DNA of 64,000 bases, taken from NCBI GenBank assembly GCA_946807835.1, contig OX327684.1, forward strand, positions 11,308,501 through 11,372,500, given 5' to 3'. The notes beneath the pieces were generated by a model, which saw nothing but the letters and a program-made list of their open reading frames with translations, was not told the origin of the DNA and made no database searches. The number at the start of each line of letters is the position of its first letter. Positions within the stretch are counted from its first letter, which is position 1. The stretch comes from Ailanthus altissimus (lineage: Eukaryota; Streptophyta; Magnoliopsida; Sapindales; Simaroubaceae). Made by a program: the position numbers and the translations under genes. Below, piece after piece: positions 12,410-25,021 of this stretch.

Positions 12410-14530
12410 TGTCGGGGATCTAATATACGTAGGTGTATACGTGTGTTATTGTGCCTATTGCCTAAAAAAGGTATCATATACATATTATACGCAGTGGAAG
12501 CGTAAAAACAGCAATAAACACAATAAATAAATATATTAATTACATTAATATATTAATAGGGTAGAGAACTCACCTTAACGTGTAATATTATACACGTATA
12601 TCCTCGGAGTCAGCATGGAGACCAATTAATTGCCAGTTCTAATTACTAACTCGATGAGTTTGATGCACTAGAATAGCAGCCCAATATTTAGCACTAGGTG
12701 TAACTCTTAAACCCCCAAGCTATATTTTTACCACTAATCAACTCTTGATTAATAAAATAATAGCTTATTACTATTTAATAGCTAGGCCAATAAGAGAACA
12801 TAATCAATCATAATTTCAACAACTGAAATTTAAGGAAAAAGAAACAATTTCTTCATCCCTTTTGCTCTCCCATGGTCGGCCACCATTTCATTTTGTTTCA
12901 ACACAAAATGAAAGTTTTGAAGCAAAAACTCAATTGCTTCTTTGGCGTGCACACACTTATATAAATCTCATTTTTATTTAAAAAATATAATAATATTATA
13001 TATTATAATATTATAAAATACCACCTTTTATGAAAAAAAAATTATTATAATAAATAATAATATAATATAAAATAATTGGTGACAACTATAAAGTACTATT
13101 AAATATAATAAAATAATATATAATATAATATCTTATTTGAGATATTAAATAATTAATGTGTGAAATGACCATTTTACTTATTGTAAATAGTTACTAAGTC
13201 TACCCTTAGTAGGTCCTACCATATCCCACACTTGGGTAAACTTAATCGAGAGTTTACAATGCGCCATGTGTCATTATACAATCAGTAAATAATAATTATT
13301 GACTAATTGTTGTATTTAACACTTAAATACAAACACGCGTGCATTCCCGTGATATTGCTAAATATTGCTAGATTAAACACTTTAATCCGGCACACTGCCC
13401 CAGTGTATAACAAGTACACTCCATATCGTGGGACTCCTAGGTTTTACGCCTGATTCATTAAATGAAACTATTCCATGAGTCCGTGAGCAATGCCCCACGC
13501 ACACGTCACGGATACGTATAGTCCTTCTATCATGATATCCTGGATATGCGGGGATATAGATTATCACCATTAAATCCCCTAGTGCTCATCTATGTCATAT
13601 CTCCAGACTTGTATCTCACTGAACAATATATTCAAACTCTTTTGCCATATTGTTCCACCCAGGCGAAACTCTTTCCAGGGATTTATGCTTGTGGCCACAA
13701 GACCTTCTAAGATACAGTCTCAAAGTATCTGGATATCTAACTCCCTATGCGAGCTAACGGATCTCATATCTGTACACATCGAACTCCATAAGCATCGAAC
13801 CATACCCAGCGACACCCAGCGGTCATACCATAACAAGTCTGTGACATACATGGAACCAAAGTATGGTGGATCACTTACAAGCCCACCGTAGCACTCAGGT
13901 CAAAGGACCACGTATACTAATCAACTCGAGAAGACCCTCCGTTGATAGCTTACATAGGGTGTCTATCGAAGGCCCTCATGAGTCTGTCCCATATCCAGTC
14001 CTAACTGGATACCCATATGTCAATATGAGCTCCAAGCTCACAGTCGGTTAGGAAAGACCATCTATACCTTATAGGTACAACATATGCTGATCTATATATT
14101 ATAGGTATCCACCAACAGACCCACATCGGTAGAAATAAATCAGGGACTATAATTCGAGAACATACTTGCGTAACTATCATTTTCTGGCACCCAATTGCAA
14201 CTCTTGTAACTATGCAGTTACTAGTATATTCTCAGATCTATGTCCCATTACAGACAAGGCTCCAACTCTTGGATCTATTGAGTATTATAACCAGCTAACA
14301 CTTAGCTGTGCTAACATTTAGCATTTATATTTTTCAGCGTGGCTAACTATGAGCCCTTATCTAAACTTTTTTAAATCTAATCTGAACTCTTTCAAATCGT
14401 ACAATGTCTGTAACGTTACATTGCATGGTACCATATTAATGGGTATTAGCGATTTAATGGGAATGTACATTTGTATAAATACACAAGTACATGTACATTC
14501 AGGGATGAGGTGTAAGCATTGACCCTAACA
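12410..14530 (-). repeat. 5' LTR of the copia element
   Basis: Direct repeat of 6,049-8,269. It begins tgtcggggatctaat next to the primer site and ends gaccctaaca at the junction with the MULE transposase. Confidence 0.88.
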
Positions 14531-16150
14531 TTAATGGCCTTTTCGATATTAACATGTCGATCAAATATAAATACAAGGTTCTCATGATCACCAATAACTT
14601 CTCAGAGTTTTGCCATAAACTATGTCCATAAAGTATCATTTTCAGAGTCAACAATACCTCATGTAAGTGAAAAATTTTGGTTGTTTCCATCCTTATAAAC
14701 AACCATAAACATTGTTCCCAGGTATACATTTATTAAAAATATACCATCAACTGCAATAACCGATCGGATGAAAGACTGGAACTCTGTAATACATAGTCTA
14801 AGTGCCATGAAGAAATATTTGAAGTGCTTACAATCGTCAATCTCCAAATACGTTATTGTACCTGGGTTTGTTGTTCCAACATATGGCAGTATGCAGAAAG
14901 AAATTTATATGAAGCCTTTGGAGTCCTACATATTAACCTCAATGCATGCTCCTTAGATTGCCAAGTATTATGGTAAGTTATCTCCACACCAAACTCCTCA
15001 CGTATGTCTGCTTGGATTTTCTTCGGTTTATAAAGTCGACTCACATATTCAAACTTATTTTTTATGAATTTGCCAATAATTCGAGACTTTACTTGTCGAT
15101 GACCATCATGTAATCGATCTAATTGGTTTACGTGATTTGAGTCAATTCTGCTCACAATGAAATATTTCCTTGCATCTATCGACACTGCACGTAATCGCCA
15201 TAGCCATCTATTATCGTTATATTTTACCTCAAAATGGTCTTTTATTGACCTTGAGATTTTAAAACTTCAATTACCCTTAAATGCTAACATACTAATAGCA
15301 TAGTGAAGTTTGTCTTTGATATCAAACAACTTTTTTATAAGCACATCGCTAATTTCACTACTCGATATCTTATCCAATATGCCCAAATCTGATGGTGGTC
15401 TTGGAGGCATAAATGCAAAGAGGTTTTCAGCTTCACAAAAATTTATTCTTCTAACTTCAATATTTAGGGAGCTCATTAAAATATAACAATGTTCGCCTTT
15501 TGATAAATCATCTCTTTCTATATTATCAACATTTTCAACATCATCACAGTCCCCTTCCACATCCCAACATTTTTAACATCATCACATTACATTTTCACAT
15601 CCCCAACATTTTTAATGTCATCACAATCATTATGTGTATAGGTAGGTCTTCAGTAAACGGTATAGGAAAAATATTGTGATACTCATTCATTGTGTTTAAA
15701 GGAACCACTGTTGGAATTGATAGTGATGTATAGCTCGCTTGGTTGCAACCGCTAGCTAACATAAAATAAGTATGAATCCATGGTGAGTTTTGATTGGGAG
15801 GCTGTACATCATCTTCATAAACGGGAGCTCTAGGATCCACTATTACACATAAATGACAGTACGATCTTCTATTGGCACTAAAAAAGAATCGAACATCACT
15901 GTTATTTCTAATCTCAATATGTTTTAACTTATACTTCGTTGTATCAATTTTAATTTTTAAAGTCACCTTATAATTCACATTGTTGACTCTCAAGATATAA
16001 CATATTGTATTCAAAAGATCTTCAAATTTAATATCTTTAGGAACCGAAATCTCAAAATTACTATAATCAACATAACTCTCTTTCACATCACTGGAACTTT
16101 CCCACTTTCCTCCAAAATAAATAACAATTGCTTCATACTTTATAGGACCT
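14531..16150 (-). pseudogene. MULE transposase, N-terminal and DDE-domain part
   Basis: Minus-strand fragments read a Mutator-like transposase from its N-terminus downward. About 16,150-15,595 has an N-terminal beta-rich domain ('YEAIVIYFGGKWE', 'NSPWIHTYFMLASGCNQ'). An acidic linker follows, with an open frame at 15,267-15,560 that ends in the MuDR-type 'DKLHYAISMLAFKGN' block. At 14,853-15,185 lies the DNA-binding zinc-knuckle-like region and 'YHNTWQSKEHALRLI'. At 14,659-14,847 the first catalytic block reads 'VIAVDGIFLINVYLGTMF', keeping the first Asp of the DDE triad. About 14,540-14,650 in another frame holds the 'DxENDTLWxWF' equivalent. Four frames are needed, so the gene is dead. It breaks at 14,531 exactly where the copia LTR ends and resumes at 6,048. 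Confidence 0.8.
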
Positions 16151-19100
16151 GAAAAAATATTATTATAAATAACCCCAAAAAAATTCAGAATAAATAGAAA
16201 ATATTAAATGAAAATTTTTAAAATAATAATTTATTGTGGTGCCACATGTCAGTATATGATGGCACCACGTGGCGCAAAACAATGCGGCATTACGAAATGA
16301 GATGCACACAAAAATGCGCATTTCGGGTCCATCTTAGGCCCGAAATGGCCTCGAGATTGTCGAAAACAGATGGCGGTGGGTTGCTTACCGACCGTCGTCC
16401 GGTTCCAGCCAAACACACAAAAAAATTATTTTTTTAAAACTGAATTTTAACATCTTTTACACCATTCTAACTCAGTTTTCACGTTTAATTCATTAATAAC
16501 ACCTGTTTCTAACTTCAAATGTAATTTTTGATCTAATTCCTAACGAATATTAAAATTTCTAAAAAGTTTAAAAAAACTTACAAAAATTGGCTATTTTCTT
16601 GATTTGAAGTGACAAATATGTTGGACAATACTCGATCTACGCAATGACAACTTTAAAAATGTCCATCCAACAATATAATTTTTGGTTCGTTGGAGAGAAA
16701 CGAGAGAAAACTTATGCTTTTCATTTGAGCTATAAATGTCCTATTATGAGAAGTTTGGCTAATAAAAAATAGTGGATTAACAGTTGGTTAAAAACGAATA
16801 ATTATAAAATTTAAGGATTATTTATGAAATTTTTTTAAAAAAAACTATATATAACAAATAAATAGTAAATGAAACATAATATTTATAAAAGAATTTAAAA
16901 TAACTAACAAAATTATAAAATCAACAAAAAAATATCAAAGTAGACATAAATTTCATAAATTACAAGTACGACATGTAAATTTAATGTAATATTTGTAAAT
17001 AAATATTGAACTTATAAATTCTACTTTTTACTTTGATTAATAATGTGGAAATGTCATTATATCTATTAATGAATGTTTTTTCATAATAAAAATTCTAATT
17101 TGGGATGCAAAATAACTAAGTTCAAATTACTTAATAAAATTATAGTTTTCATCGATTCATATTAATAGAAAATATTTTTAAAATTAAACAAAATTTATTT
17201 ATTAACTCATAAAATTTATATGTTGTGTTCAACTTATAAAATTTATACACGTTAGAAAAATAAATATATACATATATATATATATACCAAATTAATAAAT
17301 AGTGCTTTAGCAAATAATTTTATCTTACTTTTTTATTTTATATTCTAATAAAAGTAAGTTTATTAGTGAAGATATTTGAGAATATATATTACTGTTATGT
17401 TAATTGTTGAATTATTTTGAATAATAATTGATTAGTAATATAGTATGCTCAAAATATACAATTACCAAAGTGATTTATGATACTTCAAAATAATATCATA
17501 ATGCATAGATTCAATTAAGATGAATTGATCATATAATAATAATAACAATAATAGTTTTTTTGTGTTCAATTCTTACTTTATTGACACTTGTTTTAATAAA
17601 TATACCATGTATATACTTTTATTAATATATCATTTAAGCATTAATATTTTCATATAAAATTTATATTTATTATGTAAAGATATGAAGTTTTTCAAAAAAA
17701 TTATGTATAAATTATTATTAGCATTAACTCTTTGATACAACACTAATTATTATGAATTGAATTATTTAAAAAAATTAAATGCAAGACAAAGTTGTAGACT
17801 AAATGAATGTTTCATCTATTTAATATTTGTAACATAGAATTGAGAATTAAAATTACAAATAGGGAATGAGATTAAAATTTTTACATACTAATTAAAGAAA
17901 ACATAACAATATAAATATGAGTTACTTTTATACATAACTGAAGTCATATTTGTATGATATGTAAACTAATTACATTAACACAAATGCCGTAAATAACAAT
18001 CAAAAAATAAATTTATTTTATTTACAACGTTTACAAGTTAATTTTATTTTTTTTAGTAAGATATTGCAAGTTAAACATTAATTTACTAAGATATACAAAT
18101 AATATTTTATGTGTAAATCTACATTACATAAAATGTAATGCATTATTACATGTTGTGCTCTTTATTACATGTAGTATTAATAATCATTGAAACTAAATTT
18201 TATTTTTCTTCATATTATTTATTTAGAAAAATTCTGATATTAGTTTTTAATTCCTATAATTTTCTATATTTAGAATATATTTTAATTTATGCCTATTAAC
18301 AAAATTCTTGATTAATTTGTGTTCAACTCTAAATAATCATTTTTTTTATGTTTATATGATTGAATATTTTAATTTTTTTGACATTTATCAAAAGTTTAAT
18401 AAAATAAATAAGTTTAACGTTTAATGCATAAATATAACATTTCTAATAGAAATTCAAAGTGACTTGTTAAAATTACTTATTCAAAAGGTTAGTAATAAAT
18501 ACAGTATTGACACCGTAAAATCTTTTACAGTAAAATAAAATAATCCTTTAAAAGTCTTTATATATATATATATATATATATATAAAGGAGGGAGGATTGA
18601 ATCTAAAATTTAAATAATGTATTGTACGTCCTTAAACTACCATGCCATCTTAGGCAAGTGCCATTAAAAGTCCTTTTAAATAGGCCGTTTAAGTCCTTTT
18701 TTTAATTTGAAAACAAATAGTTTGTTTAGGGGTTGAAAAAAAATAGTCATTTAACTTGAGAAAAAAGTTAGGAGAAAAATAGTTCAAATGAATCCCTAAG
18801 TTGCTAATGATGGCATTTATTAAATATTAACAAATGGTTAATGAGATATTAAAGGATAATTCTAATATTTTTGGAAAATGAAGAGTTAAAAGTCAAACTC
18901 ATAGAGATTAAGAGAGAGTGCGCTCTGCCTTTCATTGGATTCATGTTTCGTATGTGATTTTTTCTTTTTATAATTAATTAGTTAATACAAATGGAGGGTA
19001 ATACTTTAGAAATATTTTAAATTTTCTCCTAAAACTAGTCTATCTTACCAAAATATTTAAATGCATTTTTCACTTTTGGTCCCTTTAAATTGTCTAAGCT

Positions 19101-20026
19101 AAGTCTAGCATTTTAAGATAAGTTACCATGTGAAAAGTTAGAGATTTTTTTAAAATTAAAAAAAAAAAAAGCACTTCTTAGAATTTCATTTTAAAAAACT
19201 TTCTGAATTTACAAAAGCTTCTTTATAAACGTATTTAAATTATTTTCGAAAAATGCTCCTTCCATATTTATAGATGTATTAAAAAATTTCAAACGCTTTT
19301 ATATGAAAACTTTTTATTAAAAAGAATAATTGTTTTACATAAAACTGCGTTCTAGTAAAGTACTTCCTTACGCGTTGAGTAACATCTTAGAACGTGGCAT
19401 CAACACTTTTTGAACACAAGGACTAGTTCTGTTTCTTAAACCATTGTCCCACAAAATCCAACCAACATGATATAAGGTAACCCAAACTCACCTGATCAAT
19501 ATTTAAATGAGTTTCATTTTGAAAACTTGACGTACAACCTTAGACTGACAGATTCTTCTTTAATGAGATTTTTTTTGACACGGAAGAGGGTATTGAAATC
19601 GTGATCTTCACTTTAATGGAGAAATATTACCACTCGACCACTCAAACAACTGCCTCTTCAACGAGACTTTCAATATCAAAGCATTCAATTATAGCACAAT
19701 AAATTACTATAAAAAGTTCTTATTTAAGTTAGCTATTCCCAAACCAACGCTGCTTTTTCTCGTAACAGTCAGCAGCAACCGATTCTGCTTCCTGGATTTT
19801 CCCCTTTAGACTCGGGACCATTTCCAAAAAGCTGAAAACATTTGCACACTTACAAAGATTTTTTAAAAACCCACATTTTTTCTTCTTTTTTTTGGGTTTC
19901 TGGATTCATCATTATCACCATTGGTTTTGCTTTTATCTTGTTTCACCTGTTCATGTCTTTGACACTTTGAGAACTCCTTTTTAATGAAATAACAAAGGAC
20001 AGTTTCAGTTGTTAGAAGTGGATAAC
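16151..20026. other. AT-rich intergenic DNA
   Basis: No gene was recognised. A short GC-rich island at 16,234-16,425 lies just upstream of the MULE transposase and may be its promoter or terminal region. A (TA)13 microsatellite sits at 18,559-18,584 and a shorter TA tract at 17,264-17,287. The last 300 bp before 20,027 presumably hold the promoter and 5' leader of the NPH3-family gene, but I see no certain TATA box. Confidence 0.5.
18559..18584. repeat. (TA)13 microsatellite
   Basis: Uninterrupted TA dinucleotides in AT-rich intergenic DNA. Confidence 0.9.
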
Positions 20027-23000
20027 ATGGCGTGCATGAAGCTGGGATCTAAATCTGAAGTCTTTCACCTAGATGGCCAAAACTGGTTTGTGTCATTTAT
20101 TGTCTTTTTTTTTAATATTTTATACACTGAAAATTGCTATACGGGTTTGTTTCATTTTTCGTTTTTGAGCTGAATTTTTTTGTTGTAATGTATTAAGTAG
20201 ATAAAATTCAGAATGTGGGGTTTGTGATGGCATTGATAATCGATTCATGGGTTATCTGCTTTTTCCTTTTTCTCCCTTTTGAATGAAATTTTTTTAACAC
20301 GAATGGTTCTGCTTCTGTTAGAGTGCGATTTATTATTCTCATTTGGTGGTTCGTTATCAAATATATCTACAGAGATGATTTTGTTTGCATTGATAGACTA
20401 GGCAGGGTTTGTTTTACGAATTCATTGAGGGAATTAGGCTTGTTCTGATTCTTATTTCTGTAATCTGGGCTTAACATTAGTCCTCTTCAAAGGTTTGTTG
20501 AGGGAGAGAGATAAACAGAGACATTTTGAACTCAAAAACTTATCAGCAACACCCTTAAGCAAATCTGGAATTTGGTTTTTGTAATATTGGGGCCTAGATT
20601 CTTTGGTTTCTTATGTGGTAAAATATACACCCTCAACTTGACCAAAAGAGTTTGAAAAGACTCTGGAAAATTTTTTCCAAGATAATAATGGCACAGTTCC
20701 AGAACCTACAAGAGTGCAGGATTAAGTTTCTCGTAGTAAGTAGTCCAATAAATTAGTGTTGCCTGGAGATGACTCTAAGTAGAGATATTTGAAATTTCAA
20801 TTGGTTTTTCAAGTACCTTTTCCTTCTTCACAGAGACTGTCAAGTATTTGATAGTCTTCCTTCTCCATAAGGAACTACTTAGTTCTTCCTGTTAAAGGCC
20901 ATAGGCAGTTGCGTCAAGTCACCCCCTTTGTTGGTATAATTCCCACCCTTAATTTTGCTTATTATTCTGTTAGTTATTTGATTGTTCCAAAGATGTTGAC
21001 TTAATCACTGGTTGCTGGCCTGTAATTAAGTTTCCTGGATGATACTGAGATATTGAATTTGAGACCATTAATTAAATGACAACATCTCTTAATGGTTGTC
21101 CTTCTTATGAGTGATATTTGCTCCACATTTTTTTCATTTAGTAAAGTTGAAGCCAATATATCTCTTTTACAGGCTATGCTCATCTGGACTTCCAAGTGAT
21201 GTCACTATTGAAGTTGGAGAATGGTCCTTCCATCTCCACAAGGTATCTTCCACTTGTTCAATCCTCGACTTCATTTTACTACTTGGTTATAATTTTTAGG
21301 CATAAATATCTTTAGATTGTAAATGCCCTGGCCTGAAGGTAGGCAAGGCTTTCATCATGGCTCACCTTGAGATAAGGCCTGATGAATACCAAGTGCAATC
21401 TTAAGGCTCAAATTCTTTAGTTGCACATCTCATTCATTCAGGTCTGCAATTTTGTTTTACAAGAAACTTCTCACTTAATTCTTCCAGTTAAATCTTTGAT
21501 TTAATACATACAAACTGACAGTGAACCTAAAATCTTCTTCTTTGCTTCTTTTTTCCCCCTTTTTTCACTCTCTTATTTGCCTAGGAAGTCAAATAAATAA
21601 TAAATAAATAGAGGTCAAGCTACTGCACTCTATTTTTGAACATTTTGATATTTTGTATTTTAAGAATTTCTTATGCCTCAACCTTGCTTTGCCTTTTCCT
21701 GCAATGTGGGTTGTAAAATATTTCTCCTTGCGTTTTACGCTATAGCACCCACTGTGTTGAGTGATTCTGTTTCTATGTTCATATCTGTTCAAATTTGATC
21801 AGAGGACTGCATTTGACTCATTCCCTCTTGATATGTCTTTCAGTTTCCATTGCTGTCTAGAAGTGGAGTATTAGAAAATCTAATAGGACAATTTTCTGGT
21901 GAAGCTGAGAAGAAGTGTACTTTGCAACTTCATGACATACCTGGTGGAGCCAAAGCTTTCTTGCTTGTAGCCAAATTCTGTTATGGTGTAAAATTAGATC
22001 TCACTGCATTAAATGTAGTCAGTTTGAGGTGTGCTGCTGAGTATCTGCGAATGAGTGAAGATTATGGAGAGGCAAATCTCATCTCGCAAACAGAAAATTT
22101 CCTTAATGAAGTCTTTGGTAACTGGACTGACTTAATCAGAGCTCTTGAAACATGTGAACAGGTTCTACCTCATGCGGAAGAGCTTCATATTGTTTCAAGA
22201 TGCATCAATTCCTTGGCGATGAAAGCTTGTGCAGATCCAAGTTTGTTCAGTTGGCCTATGTCAGATTGCACTGATGTGCAGAGCCCGGGAGGAACCATGT
22301 TATGGAATGGAATAAGCATATCAGCCAAGCCACAACCTGTGACTGAGGATTGGTGGTTTGAAGATGTGTCTTTCCTTAGACTCCCACTGTATAAAAGGCT
22401 GATTCTGGCTGTCGGAATGAGTGGCATAAAGGCTGAAAGTATTGCTGGGTCCCTCATCCACTATGCAAAAAGGCATCTTCCCTTGCTAGGTAGGCAGTCA
22501 AGCTTCAAGAATGGAAACCATGTTGCCACTGGACCAACTGTTTCTGCCCCATCTGAGGCAGATCAAAGGAATCTCCTTGAAGAAATAGTGGAGTTACTAC
22601 CTGATCAAAAAGGAGCCACACCAACCAAATTTCTGCTCATGCTTCTACGCACATCAATGGCTTTACATGTTAGCCCATCACGTCGAGAAAATTTGGAGAA
22701 ACGGATTGGGGCCCAGCTGGATCAAGCAGCTCTTGAAGATCTCCTAATACCCAATATGGGGTACTCAGTGGAGACCCTTTATGATATCGACTGTGTTCAG
22801 CGGATTCTTGATCACTTTATGCTGCTTCATCAAGATACAAATGATTCTAATTGTATAGTTGATGAAGGGCAGCTGATAGGAGGTTCCCATCCGCTGACCC
22901 CAATGACAATGGTGGCTAATCTGGTGGATGGATATCTGGCTGAGGTAGCACCTGATGTAAACTTGAAGTTGCCAAAATTTCAATCACTTGCTGCTGTGAT

Positions 23001-23686
23001 TCCTGACTATGCTAGGCCATTAGATGATGGAATCTACCGTGCAATTGATATATATCTCAAGGTAAGAATGGATCTCTGTTTTTGCTTATTCTAGTGTCTT
23101 TTGTACGAAATACTTACGTATTTCTCAACTTCAGGCTCATACCTGGCTAACAGACTCTGAGAGGGAACAGATATGTCGGCTCATGAACTGCCAGAAGCTT
23201 TCCCTGGAAGCCAACACCCATGCAGCCCAGAACGAGAGGCTACCACTTCGAGTTATCGTCCAAGTTCTGTTCTTTGAACAACTTCGTCTTCGTACCTCCT
23301 TAGCCGGTTGGTTCTTTGTCTCTGACAACCTTCAGAACTCACAAAATGCAAGTGGGAATCTTGCACTCACCAGAAATGATGATCACGCCCAAGCAGGAAA
23401 CACTCGAGACCCCATTATAGCAATCGATAACATGAGGGGGCGTGTTTCTGAGCTCGAGAAAGAGTGCTTAAGCATGAAACAAGAAATTGAGAAGCTAGTG
23501 AAAGCAAAAGGTAGTTGGAGCATATTCCCAAAGAGGTTCCCTTTTAGATTAAAATCAAAGTCCAGTGATCCAAGAGCACCAAAACCCTGCAATTCCAAGG
23601 AATCACCCTCATCAACGACGCCACTCACGAATGGAAAAGAAAATCACTGTAATGGTAGTTCAGGAGATGGAATTTTGCACTCTTAG
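20027..23686 (+). CDS. BTB/POZ and NPH3 domain protein (phototropic-responsive NPH3 family)
   Basis: Likely substrate adaptor of a CUL3 ubiquitin ligase at the plasma membrane, as for NPH3/RPT2 relatives in blue-light and auxin signalling. The exact pathway of this member is not shown. Exons are 20,027-20,085, 21,173-21,242, 21,844-23,061 and 23,135-23,686, all with GT-AG introns in consistent phase, giving 632 residues, the usual family size. The start gives MACMKLGSK, the standard family N-terminus. The BTB domain covers about residues 27-115 ('[18 protein letters not shown]', 'FPLLSRSG', '[15 protein letters not shown]'). The NPH3 domain runs from 'DWWFED' (212-217) through '[13 protein letters not shown]' and '[12 protein letters not shown]' (438-449, with the conserved Tyr) to '[18 protein letters not shown]'. 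A C-terminal coiled coil follows ('[22 protein letters not shown]', in part), then a basic Ser-rich tail. No lesions are seen. The N-terminus and tail fit the subgroup of Arabidopsis At1g30440, but orthology was not tested. Confidence 0.95.
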
Positions 23687-25021
23687 ACAATAAAGTCTCA
23701 TTTCCTCTTATCTTAACTAATTAAAAGATAGGTAGATTACTTGTTTGTTTGTGATTTAGCGAACGGTGTAATTATATGTAGACATTTTTTCTTGGAGATT
23801 ATCATTGTGACGTTAGATTGTGATACAATTATTCTTTCCCTTGGTGATATTGTATTCATCTTTTTAAACTCTGTATTTGGAAGTCAGCACTCAGCATAGT
23901 GAAAACCATGATCATGTGCACAATTGAAAATTAAGTATGTGACATGCAAATGTTCTTATAAATGTATTGAAGTTCAGATGGATAGATTTCAAGTAGTTTT
24001 AGTTTTACATTCTCAAGCTAAATAATCATGATATTTGCTTTTTTTTTTTTAAAGTTTTGTTATGAAATGAGATTTTTTTATTAAGAACTTGAAATTATAT
24101 AAGGAATAATATTACATATACAAACTACTCTTACAAATTATTATAACATGATTAATTTAATAAATGAGAATAAAAAATATGATAATAATTTTTTTTCACT
24201 CATCTAGTCATATCATACCACATGCACTCTCCCTAACCTAAGATCAGGGGTCAAAAAGTTTTATACTATAGTTTAATAATTGTTTAGATCTAAGGTTTGG
24301 GGGGTCAAAAATTTTATGTTATAGTTTAACAATTGTATTTAAGTTATATAGTTGTAGTTTAACTATTATATTTGTAATGAAATAATTATAAAGAGATTTG
24401 TCCAGTTTAAAAAAAAGTCATATTATATAATAATAAAAAAAAAAGTCTACTATCATTTCAAAATTTAAAAGGTGTTTGGTATTTTTTTTTTCTTTGAAAG
24501 GGCGTTTTGTATTGTCTTTCAAACACCAGTTTTCGTTTTTAAAATATGAGGCGGATAAAAATGTTTTATAGAAATTATAAATAAAAAATAATATTTGCAT
24601 TTTTGGGTAGAAAATTTGAAAACAACAAAAATGTCGTTTTCACCATTTCACACTTTTTGTCTCCCATTCCTCCCATCTATATTATAGCACATATTTCTTT
24701 TTTTTATTTTTTGTTTTTATTATTAGATTACAGTTTTGAATACAGAGTACTACAGGCGTTTTAAATTGACAAAGAAATATCGTTTTTTATTTTCTCAAAC
24801 AAACTTTGTCAAAATTGAAAAAAATCAAAATACATAAAAGAAACAATCACATCCCATATACTGGGCCGAGTTAGGATTCCTTCAAGCCCATCCTTTATTT
24901 CAATTCGTCTCTCTCATCAAGTTTGCAAACGAAAGAGAAACAGAAACTCTCTGATTCTGATACCAAAACGTCCTTTAATAAAACGAAACCCTCGAATTAA
25001 CTCTGTCATGATAATTTAACT
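23687..25021. other. Intergenic region between the NPH3-family gene and COX16
   Basis: AT-rich. A short imperfect tandem duplication lies at about 24,240-24,340 (two copies of a 'ggtcaaaaagttttatactatagtttaa'-like unit, each unit given in part only). The last 120 bp (from about 24,900) are less AT-rich and probably the COX16 promoter and leader. The NPH3-family 3' untranslated region occupies roughly the first 200 bp. Confidence 0.5.

Larger units (their letters stand above)
6049..14530 (-). mobile_element. Full-length Ty1/copia LTR retrotransposon inserted in a MULE
   Basis: Two long direct repeats (6,049-8,269 and 12,410-14,530) start TGTC and end TAACA on the plus strand. They enclose 4,140 bp of degenerate pol. 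The polarity is minus: a tRNA-Met primer site lies against the right-hand LTR, a polypurine tract (agagcaagtggcagat) against the left-hand LTR, and integrase, reverse transcriptase and RNase H remnants follow in copia order on the minus strand. The flanks are ctaat (6,044-6,048) and ttaat (14,531-14,535), a 5-bp target duplication with one mismatch. The LTRs differ at many positions and by indels (LTR sizes 2,221 and 2,121 bp), so the insertion is old. LTRs above 2 kb are long for a copia element. Confidence 0.9.

Noticed and set aside
14768..14956. 62-codon plus-strand open frame
   Set aside because: Antisense shadow of the MULE transposase DDE region.
22185..22983. Minus-strand open frames inside the NPH3-family gene
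   Set aside because: Antisense shadows of exon 3, which is clearly coding on the plus strand.
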